Below are positions 43,139 through 54,100 of a stretch of 64,000 bases of DNA, in pieces (the stretch's first letter is position 1; every line of letters begins with the position of its first letter). The translations under genes and the position numbers were made by a program. Source of the stretch: Lepidurus packardi (lineage: Eukaryota > Arthropoda > Branchiopoda > Notostraca > Triopsidae); NCBI GenBank assembly GCA_023053545.1, contig JAKZAN010000003.1, positions 715,501-779,500 of the forward strand, in the 5' to 3' direction. Below the pieces are notes generated by a model. The model saw nothing but the letters and a program-made list of their open reading frames with translations. It searched no databases and had not been told where the DNA came from.

Positions 43139-46100
43139 TTAACCATAGAAATTCCTCAGCCACGACGGTTTCTTCACACGACGTCCCTGACGCGTCGAAT
43201 ATGCCTCCTCTGCCGCGACGACTGCTTCCAAGTCTTCCGCCAATGCGGGCGGCTCAGCATCTTCTTCTGTAGTGGCGTCGGGGAGCGTCTCAGAAATCTC
43301 TTCTTCACCCGTCTCTATTGTTGGCGGTTCTCTCAGTTCAGCCGACTTGACTCCACGTAGGTTCGAACCGTGCACACGCTTCCTGGTGCGACCTTTCCGG
43401 ATTACGTAATTAGGCGGACTGGCCTCGATGACTTGAAACGGACCTTCATAGCGAGCCGCTAGCTTTGGGGACGTGCCCCGCGGGTACTGACCCACCTTCA
43501 GGAACACCATATCACCCACGTGATGCTGGGGAACAGGATCTTCCTGCACTATCGCGGCGCGCCCCTGCAGCTCACTCGCCGTTCGCGCACGGACCCACTC
43601 CAGTACTCCCTTCAAATCGCGGACATAATCAGCGCTGTAATGCGGGTCTGGGCCATCCTGTTCTTGGTCCGTCTCCAACTCTGTCACTACTGGCGTGCTG
43701 CAGGTGCTCCCAAAAATTAGCTCAAACGGGCTCATCTTTGTTGCGCTGTGCTCCGCGGTACTGTAGGCCATCGTGACGATGGGGAGCCACCGGTCCCAAT
43801 CCGTCTGGCGCTGACTAACGTACTGAGTCAGCATCTCGCACAGTGTCCTGTTAAAACGCTCCGTCTGTCCATTACCAGCAGGATGATACGGCGTCGTGCG
43901 AATCTTCTTTATTCTGAGCCTCTGACAAATGAGCTTGATCAACCTGGATTCAAAATTGGTACCCTGGTCCGTAAGGATACTCTTCGGAACTCCGTAACGA
44001 CAGACGTACTCCAGTAGGCATGCAGCAACCGACTCCGCCGTCTGATCTTCTAGCGCGTAAGTCTCTACCCACTTGCTGAACAAGTCGGATACCACCAACA
44101 CGTAGCGCTTGTTACTTTCGCTTCTCGGGACTGACAAGATATCCATTGACAATTGCTTAAACACCTCCCCCAGGACTGGCACTGTGCCACGACTCTCAGC
44201 CACAGGCTTTAGGTTAGGCTTCACGCGAAGACATTGCGTACATCCCCGAACGTAGGCGCGCACGTCATTCTTCAAGCCGCACCAGAAGTAATGGGGCGAA
44301 ATCCGCGACGACGTCTTCTTAACCCCTAGATGAGCTGCTGTCGGCACGTCGTGTGCCAAACGAAGGATCTCAGCCCGAGCTCCCGGTGGAACCAACACTT
44401 GAGGGCGAGTTGGTCCGCGCTCGTCAGCCGCGCTCCGCAAAACGACTCCGCCTCGCACCGTGTATTTCTCCACCTCTGCCAAGTAAAATTCCAACTCCTT
44501 GGAAGGCGGCCTATCCAACTCCAATTGCGCCCGCTCTTCTCCGTTCGCCACGAGGTAATACTTCAGCCATCTTAACTCCGGTGATTTGGCCGTCTCCTCT
44601 TCGAGCTTCGCAAACCCTGACGTCTGCCGGCAAACCCTGGACAAGGCATCCGCATGAGGGATCTTCTCACCCGGTCGATGAAGGACTTCAAAGTCGTACT
44701 GGGACAAGTATCCGACCCATCGAACCCAACGAGGAGAATCCAGGCTCATGGTCCTCCAATACCTCCGTGCCTGATGGTCCGTCACCACGGTAAATTTGCG
44801 CCCCAAAAGGTAGTGTTTGAATTTACCGATGCCTTTGATCAGAGCTAGCATGTCTTGTTCCGTGACGCTGTAATTCCTCTCGGCTGGCTTCCAAAGCCCA
44901 GATCCGAATGACACCGCATACTCCTGCTCGGCCGCGTCCGTCTGCAACAAAACCACGCCCCACCCTTCCTTGCTGGCGTCGGACGTAAGTGTAAAGGAAC
45001 GCTTCGGGTCCACGCTCCTCAGGACGGGCTCTCGCGTTAAGGCGCTTCGAAACTCTCGGAAAGCGCCGTCCTCCCTATCCATCCATCGCCATGGTGCCTC
45101 TTTGCGTGTGAGGTTGATGAGGGGGGCTGCCGTCAACGCGAAATTGGGTATGAAGATCCGGTAATACCCACTTAATCCCAGGAATCGTCGAATATCCCGG
45201 ACGCAGGTCGGCGTTGGCCATCTGGCAGTCGCAGCCACCTTGTCGAGAGAAGGCCTCAAACCCTCCTCGCTGACGATGTGACCGAGAAAGGTTGCTTCTC
45301 GTGTGAAAAACTGGCACTTTGCGGGATTAAGCTTCAACCCACCTTTGCAAACGCGCCTCAGTACTTCTCCGACGGCTGCCACGTGCTCCTCGAAACTGGA
45401 ACTGAATACAAGTACATCGCCCAGGTATATGAGGACTGACTTCCAGCGCAGATCCTTCATCAGGTAATCCATTAGGCGCTGAAAGGTTCCCGTCGCGTTG
45501 CTCAGCCCAAAGGGTAGAACGGTAAAATGGAATAAGTCTTCCCCCGTGGTGAATGCTGTGACTTCTCGTGACCCTGCCTCCATTGGGACCTGCCAATAAA
45601 CCGAACGCTGGTCCAAGCTGGTGAACCACCTGGCTTTTCCGACGGCCGTTAACAGGTCGTCCATGCATGGTAGGGGGTAACTGTCCTTCTTCGTCACCGC
45701 ATTCACGCCCCGAAAATCTGCACAAAAACGATACGAGCAGTCCTTCCGGACGAGGACGATCGGGCTCGCCCAAGGCGATACACTCGGCTCAATTACATTA
45801 TTGGCCAGCATGCTTCCAACCTGCTCCCTTACGATCTCGCGAAGGTGGACCGGTGTGCGATACGCGCGTTGCTTGACAGGCGGCCCAAACGTCTCAATCT
45901 GATGACGAACGTCAGCCACTCTTCCTATCTTCCCATCGAACGAAAATACTCCTTCGAACTGCGACAACATCTCGCGTACCCGCTTCCTTTGGGCACCATC
46001 CAAATGGTCCAACCGAATCGACTCCATACCACACCCGCTCTTGTCGCACTCCTCAGGAGGTAGCATCTCTTCCGTCAGCTCGCCGATACAAACTTCTCCA

Positions 46101-46198
46101 ACATCCTCTTCCGGGTGGATTTCTATCGGCTCGGACGACAAGTTCAACAGGCGTATTGGCACCACCTCGTCTCCTTCGGGTGGCACAAGAAGGTCCAA
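43139..46198 (-). pseudogene. Gyp-2 pol: RT, RNase H, integrase; catalytic RT Asp lost
   Basis: About 1019 open codons. RT begins with the FGPPVKQRAYRTPVHLREIV block and DSYPLP; at the catalytic box the sequence is YLGD, not YLDD: the first Asp codon is GGC (45419-45421). RNase H (TSDASKEGWGVVL), zinc-binding HDVPTAAHLG and CTQC, and the integrase triad (Asp in SMDILSV, Asp in LTDQGTNFES, Glu in NGQTERFNRT) are present, followed by a GPF block and an acidic tail. The frame is one base off from the gag-protease frame near 46190. The RT change and the frame break each suggest it is inactive. Confidence 0.9.
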
Positions 46199-47465
46199 CC
46201 ATCAAGCCTTTGCCGCTCACCATACGGCTCGTTTCCACCAGTAGAACCTCCTTGGAAGTCAATCGCCTGGATTTGAACGGCCCTCTGACGGTCGCTGTTA
46301 CGACGGCTTCCGTGCCCGGCTCGATCACGATTATCTCCCGAACTCTGATGGCGACACGAAAGTCGCTGTGGTGAAGCTGAACTCCGAAGAGTTCCACTAC
46401 ATCGCTCGCAAAGTCGATTTTCACTGAGGCAAGGAGAAGGAAATCCATCCCGAGGATCACATCGTCCATGCAACCGGCCAGAATAAGATCCACGTCGACA
46501 GCTTCACATCCTCCGACTCCGAAAACTTCTCGCGCCACGCCCTCGGTGCGCAGCTCCTGCTCCCGGTCTGCCATCGATACCCTGGGTCTCGCGTCGCGCA
46601 CCCGAAGTGCTGGAATTCTATCGGCTAAGTGGAGACTCATTAATGACTCTTCGCTGCCACTATCGATTACTGCGTTACAGGGTACCTCTTCCACCTGGGC
46701 CCTGACGATGTAGCAAGCATCGGCGGGGAGACGCCGACTCGTCATGGCTCCGCCTGACGCGCTCGATGACGCTTTGGGGTCACCGCTCTGGCTATTGCAA
46801 TTGGCCTGCACGTGTCCGACTCGGTTGCATAACCGGCACTTCGTACGACAATCGGTCGTAACGTGCCCCTTCAAACCACAGTACCCGCACCAAACCTTGC
46901 ACTCCCGTTTGACGTGCCCCGCTTGCTTGCAGGCGTAGCAGATACTGCGCTTGGTACCGCTAGAAGTTTTAGCCGGACCACTAGCCATACTCTGGTCACC
47001 CCTGCGCCCATCTTGTGTACCACCCTTCGGGTTATCCTGACTCGCCGTCTTTCGGTTGACCGAACCCTTCTTCTCGGACTGCCGCGCTAATTGTCGGGAC
47101 ATTCGCCATAGGTTGACCTTCGCAACCAACCCGCTGATGGTGCTAATCTGGGCGTCGTAGAAGTGGGGTCGCCACTCCATGGGCAAACCCTTAATGAACT
47201 GCTCCATCACGAACCTGTCTACGGTTGCGTCGTCGGTAATTGCGGGGTTGGCCGATTTGAACAGACGCCTTAGCTCCGCCGCGTAGACAAGTGGCATCTC
47301 GTCGCGCCCCAACGTGCGGTCGTAAAACTCTGCTAAATACAGCCGCTGTGCCTCTGCAGGCGAGAAGATCTTTGAAAGAGCATCCACCAACGCGGTGAAC
47401 GTCGCTGGCAACGGGTCCAGACTATCCACGGCTATCCCGGCCGGCCCCTCCAACAATGCAGGCAA
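46053..47465 (-). pseudogene. Gyp-2 gag and protease
   Basis: Reads from the gag matrix/capsid region (FSPAEAQRLYLAEFYDR, FIKGLPMEWRPHFYDAQI) through three CCHC knuckles (CYACKQAGHVKREC, CGYCGLKGHVTTDC, CRLCNRVGHVQANC) to the protease VIDSGSEESLM. The gag start lies in another frame, 47680-47466 (MEPVGDDVEL, acidic, then YDGIGDFGQFLSHFRRVS), separated by a small deletion near 47470. The 3' end runs out of frame at about 46190 before the pol part. Confidence 0.88.
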
Positions 47466-47680
47466 AACACGGCGTCCGTCCAGCCATTGGCTACCGACAC
47501 CCGACGAAAATGAGAGAGGAACTGGCCAAAGTCTCCGATACCATCGTAAGTTGGCGGCTTGACGAGACTTTTTATACCAGTGTTGGAAATTTCTGATTCG
47601 TCTTCGTCTTCGACCTCCTCCGGTTTCACAAGCTTCACGTCGTCCTCCACTAGCTCCACGTCGTCCCCTACAGGCTCCAC
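47466..47680 (-). pseudogene. Gyp-2 gag N-terminus
   Basis: ATG at 47680 (minus). Acidic leader of about 45 residues, then the conserved start of gag (PPTYDGIGDFGQFLSHFRRV). It loses frame after GWTDA where Gyp-1 and Gyp-3 have a few more residues, indicating a deletion. Confidence 0.8.
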
Positions 47681-47779
47681 GTCGACCTCTTTACGTCACG
47701 CTGACGAAAACTAAACGTACCCGATGGGCTCGCTGGCTACGTGGCAAGACTCCTGACTGTTGGGTATCCCACCGCTGAA

Positions 47780-48145
47780 TGTTAAGAGAGCAGGTACGAT
47801 TAGAAAACGTTTGACGTATTAACGACGATTTATTCGCTTCACGTGACAACTACCAAGGGGTACCAGATAGTGATAATGAGGAGGGATGAACAGGGAAATG
47901 AACGAGGGCAGAACCACGCTAACTCGCTGGTTCAACAACTGACAACTCTTCTCACTGACTCTGTTGTTTCGTTCCTTGTTGAAGCCGGACTGAATACCCA
48001 CTCCCGGCTTCCAACAAATACAGCCAACTCACATTCTCCCTTAGGGGGGATAAAAGAAAGGAGAGAAAGGGTAAACCGAACATATCTGGTACACGTGTGC
48101 CTCGCTACAAGCTTCCCTAGCACACGTGTGCCGGAGCACATAACA
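47780..48145 (-). repeat. Gyp-2 5' LTR (sense orientation)
   Basis: 366 bp; partner of 42715-43080. The 47690-47779 stretch is the leader between LTR and gag. Confidence 0.97.
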
Positions 48146-48149
48146 GCTG

Positions 48150-48456
48150 TTTCACGTATGGAGCTTATTGCAAGAGTAAAATTCCTGGTTGGTCACCATT
48201 TTTACTTTTTTCAGTATACATTTCAAATAGCAAACTTTACAATTTAGTTCAGGTACATTTAGCGTTATAGTTACATAGGTATGAATTTTTTTAAAAAGGA
48301 TTGGATCTTTATTTGGATCTTTGATCGGATCGGATCGAGATTTTTTTCGATCCAGATCTAAATTTTCCGAAAATTTGCAGGATCGGATCTGATCGGCAAA
48401 AAATGCGAATGATCGGTAAGGATGTAGATTCGGCGAAAAAAAGATCGAAAGGATTG
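48150..48456. other. hAT-D right end, GATC-rich subterminal array
   Basis: No gene. 48295-48420 contains GGATCTTTATTTGGATC, GATCGGATCGGATCGAGA, CGATCCAGATC and GGATCGGATCTGATCGG: the same kind of array as at the ends of hAT-C. Confidence 0.75.
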
Positions 48457-48464
48457 CTCGCAAG

Positions 48465-48745
48465 CGATTGATAAAGCAGCGACAGGAAAAGCAGCACTCA
48501 CAATCGCGGAACAAGCTCGAACAAGCTCGAACTCTAATACCAATTTCAGCGTGGAAGAAAAAACCATTAATCTTAAGAGTTTGCGAAGAAAGAAAGCAGC
48601 CGGAATGGATGACTTCCTAATAATTGTTTTAAAAGATCTTTGGGAACCACTGCTAAGACACTCGTCATATCTACTGTGCATTACTCGCCCTCGGTCACTA
48701 TCCCGATGTATGGAAAACAACTCAAGTCTCCCACTCCACAAGCCA
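48465..48745 (+). pseudogene. APE-type LINE J1, RT start (right of hAT-D)
   Basis: Continuation of 27757-27844. Reads AALTIAEQARTSSNSN then LKSLRRKKAAGMDD and IVLKDLWEPLLRH, the opening of a Jockey/CR1-like RT; a shift follows, with GHYPDVWKTTQV in the next frame. It ends where J2, which has its own copy of this RT segment, begins. Confidence 0.75.
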
Positions 48746-50765
48746 GGAAAGAGACTACACTCAAGATGAAGTCTCTTTATTAATTAACAAGCTTCGCCCT
48801 TTTAAAGCTGCTGGACACGATGCTATACAACCGGTTGTAATTAAAGAAGTATGGTATGTTATAAAGGAACCCCTGCTTTGCATTTTTAATGCCTCTATAA
48901 AGCAAGGCTACTATCCCGAAATTTGGAAGAAAGCAAAAGTATTAGTCCTCCCCAAGCCGCACAAGTTGGACTACGAGACTCCGAAAAGTTTTCGACCTAT
49001 CTCTTTGCTCCTCGTTATGGGAAAGATACTTGAATCAGCGATGACTGAAAAGCAGCGGGAAATTACCGAAGACAACAATCTCCTTTCTAATAAACAATGG
49101 GGCTTCAGGAAAAATCGATCCACAGTTGACGCCCTTGAAACGTTAATCAACAAAGTTTTACAGGCCTTTGACAAGGGTAATGTCCTCACTGAGCTCCTTT
49201 TGGACATTAGTGGCGCGTTTGATAATGTTATACATAACAAGCTAATCGACGCATTGAAAAAAATCCAAGTACCTGTCCCTCTTGTCAAATGGATTCCTAG
49301 TTTCCTCGAAGATCGAAACGCCGTAATAGTCCAAGGTACAACAGAAAGTCTCGTTTATCGAATTTCAAAGGGTGTCCCCTAGGGCTCACCCCTTTCTCCC
49401 TTACTATTTTTAATCTACGTCAATGGTTGTTTCAGCACTATCAAACGCAAGAAAATTGACCTCGAGGGCTATGCGGATGATACTATCCTAACCACCTCCA
49501 GCAAATCTAGCGAACAAAATGTTAAGTTTTTATCACGGAATATCAACGCGCTCGAAAAGTGCGGTATATGCCTAAACTTTAACTTTGCCAAAGAAAAAAT
49601 TTAATTAATTCATTTTCACCGTAAACATTCAGCAGAGGATGCTCTTCTGACTTGGGGACAAACTACCATCTACCAAAAAAAATCGGTTCGCTATCTGGGA
49701 CTTTATTTTGATAAAAAGTTACGGTGGAACGAGTATGTATCCTAGTTATTTAAACAACGCAGCTTCTCACTTCTAAGGTTAAACAAAATCAGCAACTGGA
49801 GCAAATCTGTAACAAGTAAACAATTGAAAACGGTCTTCCAAGCTACAATTATCGCCAAAATGCTGTATGGCTACCCAGCATGGTCCAATGTTTCCAAATC
49901 TCAGCTTCAACCACTTTGTCAACTTCTGAGGAAAGGCCTTTTAATAATCACGGGAGCTTTAAAAACCACCCCAACTGCCTCCTTAGAAGTAGAGACCGGT
50001 ATTCCACCTATTGAACTTATTCTTTTGAAAAGTCACTTAAATTTCTACGCCACTAGAAATTGGATCAATTGGCCTGCTATATCGATTACCTCAAAGAAAA
50101 TAAGTTATACACCTTGTGCTGAAAGAGCTCGTCAGATAATAACCAAAATATGGCCAACTTCTCCCAAATCCCTGAAAGAAGCTAAATACCTCATATCTAA
50201 ATTCATCCTTCACGCCTGGTGCGAGAAATGGGTAAAATGCCATTTTGCAATTAAGGACCTCAACGCTTTTCCCGATAAGAAACCTATAATTGACAACAAT
50301 ATTCCAAGGAACATCTTAGCTCTGGTGATCAGAATTAGATCTACGCATTTTCCGTGTAAAACGTATTTTAAGAACATAAAAAAAGTTGACAATGACATCT
50401 GTATCTGCCAATCCCAGTCCAGACAAAATGCCCCCCACCTTCTCTTACATTGTACCAAACTAAATCACGAACGCGCCAAATTCCTTCGACAACTGTCTGT
50501 CTAAAAAGTGCATTTTAATCCGCGTATTCTCTTGTCTGATCCCAGAAACTTTTATGCCCTGTCAAAATTTGCACATGAAATGGAGAAGATAGCTAATTAT
50601 GAAAGCACTTATCAATCTCCCTTTGTAACCCAATCCAAATTATCGTTACCCTTTGTATCCCATTACTCCACCCCCCTATTTTAGAAGAGGTTACTACTCT
50701 TCATTCGTTTGTGCTCAGTTAAATTGTAAACGTAAACATTCACTGTGATGGTAAAATAAAGAACC
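48746..50765 (+). pseudogene. APE-type LINE J2, reverse transcriptase to 3' end
   Basis: Non-LTR RT of the Jockey/I/CR1 group without restriction-like endonuclease. Blocks: KLRPFKAAGHDAIQP (about 48790), FRPISLLLVMGKILES (48991), WGFRKNRSTVDAL, LLDISGAFDNV (about 49197), GVP-stop-GSPLSPLLF (TAG at 49380), GYADDTIL (YADD 49470-49481), and a long C-terminal part (49824-50504) with HLLLHCTKLNHER. Further stops at about 49602 and 49742. The 3' end has AAAATAAAGAACC near 50752-50765. 5' truncated, inactive. Confidence 0.85.
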
Positions 50766-50897
50766 ATCAACAGGCGGTAGCCTATGATGGATTTTTTCGA
50801 TGAAAAAAAGTTACTCCACGTGTTCTACGAAATATGGGCAAAATCATCCGGACCAACAGAGAAAAGTTCGTTCCCTTGTTGTGAACGCCATTATAGG

Positions 50898-51153
50898 TGT
50901 TGCGGATTCCTAATTGCGTTCCTTCTATTCCCTCCTTTTTGTATTCCCACCCGATTTGTATGACGTTCCTAAAGTTGCTTAGAAGGCAGACCAGGGGAAG
51001 CGAAGGCTTGGTAGCCTTGCCGGGTCGTTCGTGTTCCGCCTGAGCATATTTATTGTTGTTCCTTGCCTTTGCTATAATAACAGTTCTTCCCTTGTGATTC
51101 ATCTAGTTAAAATACACAACGCAGGACATTTTCTATATCCAATATTCTCGACA
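50898..51153 (+). repeat. BEL-2 5' LTR
   Basis: 256 bp, starts TGTTGCGGATTCC and ends ATTCTCGACA. The pol stop codon in the partner copy lies exactly at the LTR start, so the element is very compact. Confidence 0.97.
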
Positions 51154-51154
51154 T

Positions 51155-51170
51155 TGGTGCCGTGACCAGG
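51155..51170 (+). promoter_or_regulatory. BEL-2 candidate primer binding site
   Basis: TGGTGCCGTGACCAGG begins one base after the LTR and starts with TGG, as expected for pairing with a tRNA 3' CCA. I cannot name the tRNA. It abuts the gag ATG at 51171 directly. Confidence 0.6.
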
Positions 51171-54100
51171 ATGGGTCGCACAGCTGGTCAAACCATTGAG
51201 CGTTCCAGAACAAAGGCGAAACTCTTAGAGAAACGCATTGAATCCACGTTCCAAAAAATCGAAGATGCAGAAGAAGAAGAGCTCCCTAACCTCATAGAAA
51301 CTGTGAACGATCTTATCGGTTCAATTGAAGATTGTTTGGGAGACCTGAAAATTGTGCATCAAGAGATTGAAGCGAAAGTGGACATTTCAGACCTTGAAGA
51401 TGTAGCTGAACGACAGTTGGAGATCCTTGGCTCCTTTAAAATTAAGCTTGCACAAGTCAAGAGAAGACATATGCCTATGCAGCGTGATTCGTCTCGGCCC
51501 ACGACTCCTACTTATCACGAAACACCACGAGGCAACGCCTCACTTGCCAAAATCCTTCTCCCTACCTTTGAGGACGACATCTTGAACTGGAGTGAATTTT
51601 GGGATGCATTCTCAGCTGAAGTGGATCAAAATCCCGACATACCACCAGTCCGAAAGTTCAACTACCTAGTAGGACAATTAAAAGGTGCCTCATTGAAAGT
51701 CATCGGTGGCCTACCACGCACTGCGAAAAACTACGAGAACGCCGTAGCACTGTTAAAGGACCGATATGCCAAGCCGCTTAAGGTCACTAAGGCTCACATG
51801 AAATCTCTCATGTTTCTAAAGAAGCCCGAACACACCCTGCCGTCTCTACGAAGCTTTCTGGAGACCGTCAAGACATCCGTTAGAGCATTAGAAGCATTCG
51901 ACAAGAACATTGAGAGTTATGGCGAATTTTTAGTTTGCGTTCTGGAGGACAGACTCCCCCCAATTACTATTTCCAACATGGCGAGATCCTTTGGGTCCCC
52001 TGATTGGAATTATGAAGACTTTTGTCATCGACTACAGCATGAGATTGAAGTGCTTGAAACCAGCGTCAATTCTACGCCCACACCCCCACAGAAGTCAACA
52101 CCCACACAGAAAAGACTTGACAAGACTCACTCCAACCCCCCAGCATCTGCAGCTGCCTTGACCATCGGTACAAAGGAGAAACGTTGCCCGTTCTGCGATG
52201 ACATACACTCTCCTAATCATTGCATCAAATTCCCGAATCAGGAAGACAGATTACGGGTAGCCAAGGAAAAACGCCTATGTTACAACTGCCTGGCTGCCAC
52301 CGGACACTCCAAGATCTCAGACTGCACTTCGAAGCATTCATGTCATTCTTGTGGAAAGCGACACCATACAAGCTTGCACTTCACCAAACCCCAAACGAAT
52401 CACGCAGCTTCGCACCCCTCTGAGACCACAACAGTAATGGTCACCAATACGGTAGCTCGTACAGCGGTACTCTTGAAAACTGCACAAGCAACAATTAGTA
52501 ACCGTGATTGCACCTCGGTCGCCAAAGTACTTTTCGACGAGGGTTCCCAAAGATCCTTCATCACTACTGGACTAGTTCGCAAACTCAAACTCCGCCCTCT
52601 TGATAATGTCGTCACGGGAGTGAGTTCATTTGGATCCCACACACCACAGACGTCCACGTTTCGATTAGTTGAAGTGAACATATCCACTCTTGATGGCGAA
52701 AGCATTCCCGTCCAAACTCTTGTAGTCCCTTCGATAACAGCTCCACTTCAATTCGATATCGGCGTACCTCTTCGAACATTTGCGCATCTTAGGAACCTGC
52801 CATTGGCTCAACCAAACCTTGACAACCTATCGTTACTCCCGATCGACATCCTAATAGGAGCCGACCACTATTGGACTTTCGTTGGTAACGAGGTAATTCG
52901 TGGAGAGGGTCCTGTCGCTGTCAACTCAAGACTTGGGTTTCTTCTGTCGGGTCCCGTTCCTTGCTCGACAACTCCTTCTCCTAGTTGCGTCTTGAACATT
53001 AGTTGTTCACCTTCCCCACCATCCTTTGACTTGGAATCCTTCTGGAGAATTGATTCTTCGGGATTGGATCATGACCCTCCCAGCATAGAGCTCGCCGAAT
53101 ACCAGGCCACAGCAATTACCTTCTCTGAAGGGAAGTACCACGCCAAGCTACCATGGCGCTCCTCCTACCCGCCACTCCCGTCGAACCTCAAGATCTGTGA
53201 AACCCGGCTTGAAGGCCTATTGAAACGCCTTAGGCGAAATCCAGAACTTCTCGATCAGTATACTCGTATTATATCGGACTACGAGTCGCAAGGATTTATT
53301 GAACAAGTCGACGAAGCTTCCCTAAAACACTTCAACGTTCACTACATTCCTCACCACCCCGTCGTGAAACAGTCATCCACTACTACACCAATACGTATCG
53401 TTTTCGATTGTTCGTGCAAGGCCAACGAAGACAATCCCAGCCTCAACGACTGCCTCGAACCTGGACCGCCCCTTCAAAATGATTTACTGACGGTCCTCTT
53501 GCGCTTCCGTGTGCACTCCTTCGCAATCACAGCGGATGTGGAAAAGGCCTTCCTCCAGATCGGGATACCCGAGGAAGATCGGGATTACGTACGTTTTTTA
53601 TGGCCTGAGAACCCCAATATACCCGACTCACCAATAAGAGTACTTCGCTTCAAGGTTGTTTTATTTGGGGCAACTTGTTCGCCGTTTATTCTCCTAGCTA
53701 TCCTGGACCATCACCTACGCAAATCATCGAACCCCATAGCGGACGATCTCCGTAAGAACCTTTACGTCGACAATGTCGTTAGTGGATCCTCAACAGAAGA
53801 GGAGCTCCTACGGTATCTTCCTGAAGCCGTTCGCCTTTTGTCAGAAGCCGGCATGAACTTGCGTCATTGGACATCGAATAGTGAAGCACTATGCGATCTC
53901 GCTGATAAGCTCGGCATTTTAAAACAAGATCAACCGGTGAAGATCCTCGGCCTGCTATGGGATACCAAGGCCGACAACCTCACATACCCATATCCTTCTC
54001 GTCTGGTGTCCTCCTGTCCGCCAACAAAGCGAAGTATCCTGAAAGGGATTGCAACCATTTATGACCCTCTCGGCTACCTTTCGCCTATCACTATTCGTGC

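Larger units (their letters stand above)
42715..48145 (-). mobile_element. Gyp-2: Ty3/gypsy retrotransposon on the minus strand, TSD GCTG
   Basis: LTRs 42715-43080 and 47780-48145 (366 bp each), about five differences by eye. TSD GCTG at 42711-42714 and 48146-48149. In sense orientation the LTR ends CTTAACA and is followed by TTCAGCGGTGGGATACCC, as in Gyp-1; the purine tract before the other LTR is GCGGTGGGGTA. The proteins are clearly related to those of Gyp-1 but the LTRs are not alignable, so it is a sister family. Confidence 0.97.
27845..48456 (+). mobile_element. hAT-D: hAT transposon enlarged to 20.6 kb by three nested insertions
   Basis: Left end CAGTGCTTTGGATCTT at 27845; the right end, reverse complemented, reads CAATCCTTTCGATCTT at 48441-48456 (13 of 16 match). 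The TSD CTCGCAAG is perfect (27837-27844 and 48457-48464). Its exons, order and non-coding ends follow hAT-C, including the CCACTAGTGG/CCATCTAGTGG site near the left end and GATC arrays. Guests: MULE-1 (29023-34544), Gyp-1 (35245-40633), Gyp-2 (42715-48145, minus). Without them about 4.3 kb remain. Confidence 0.92.

Noticed and set aside
43465-47090. Several plus-strand open frames of 60-150 codons rich in Pro, Ser and Arg
   Set aside because: They lie opposite the Gyp-2 gag-pol genes and are shadow frames of GC-rich coding DNA.
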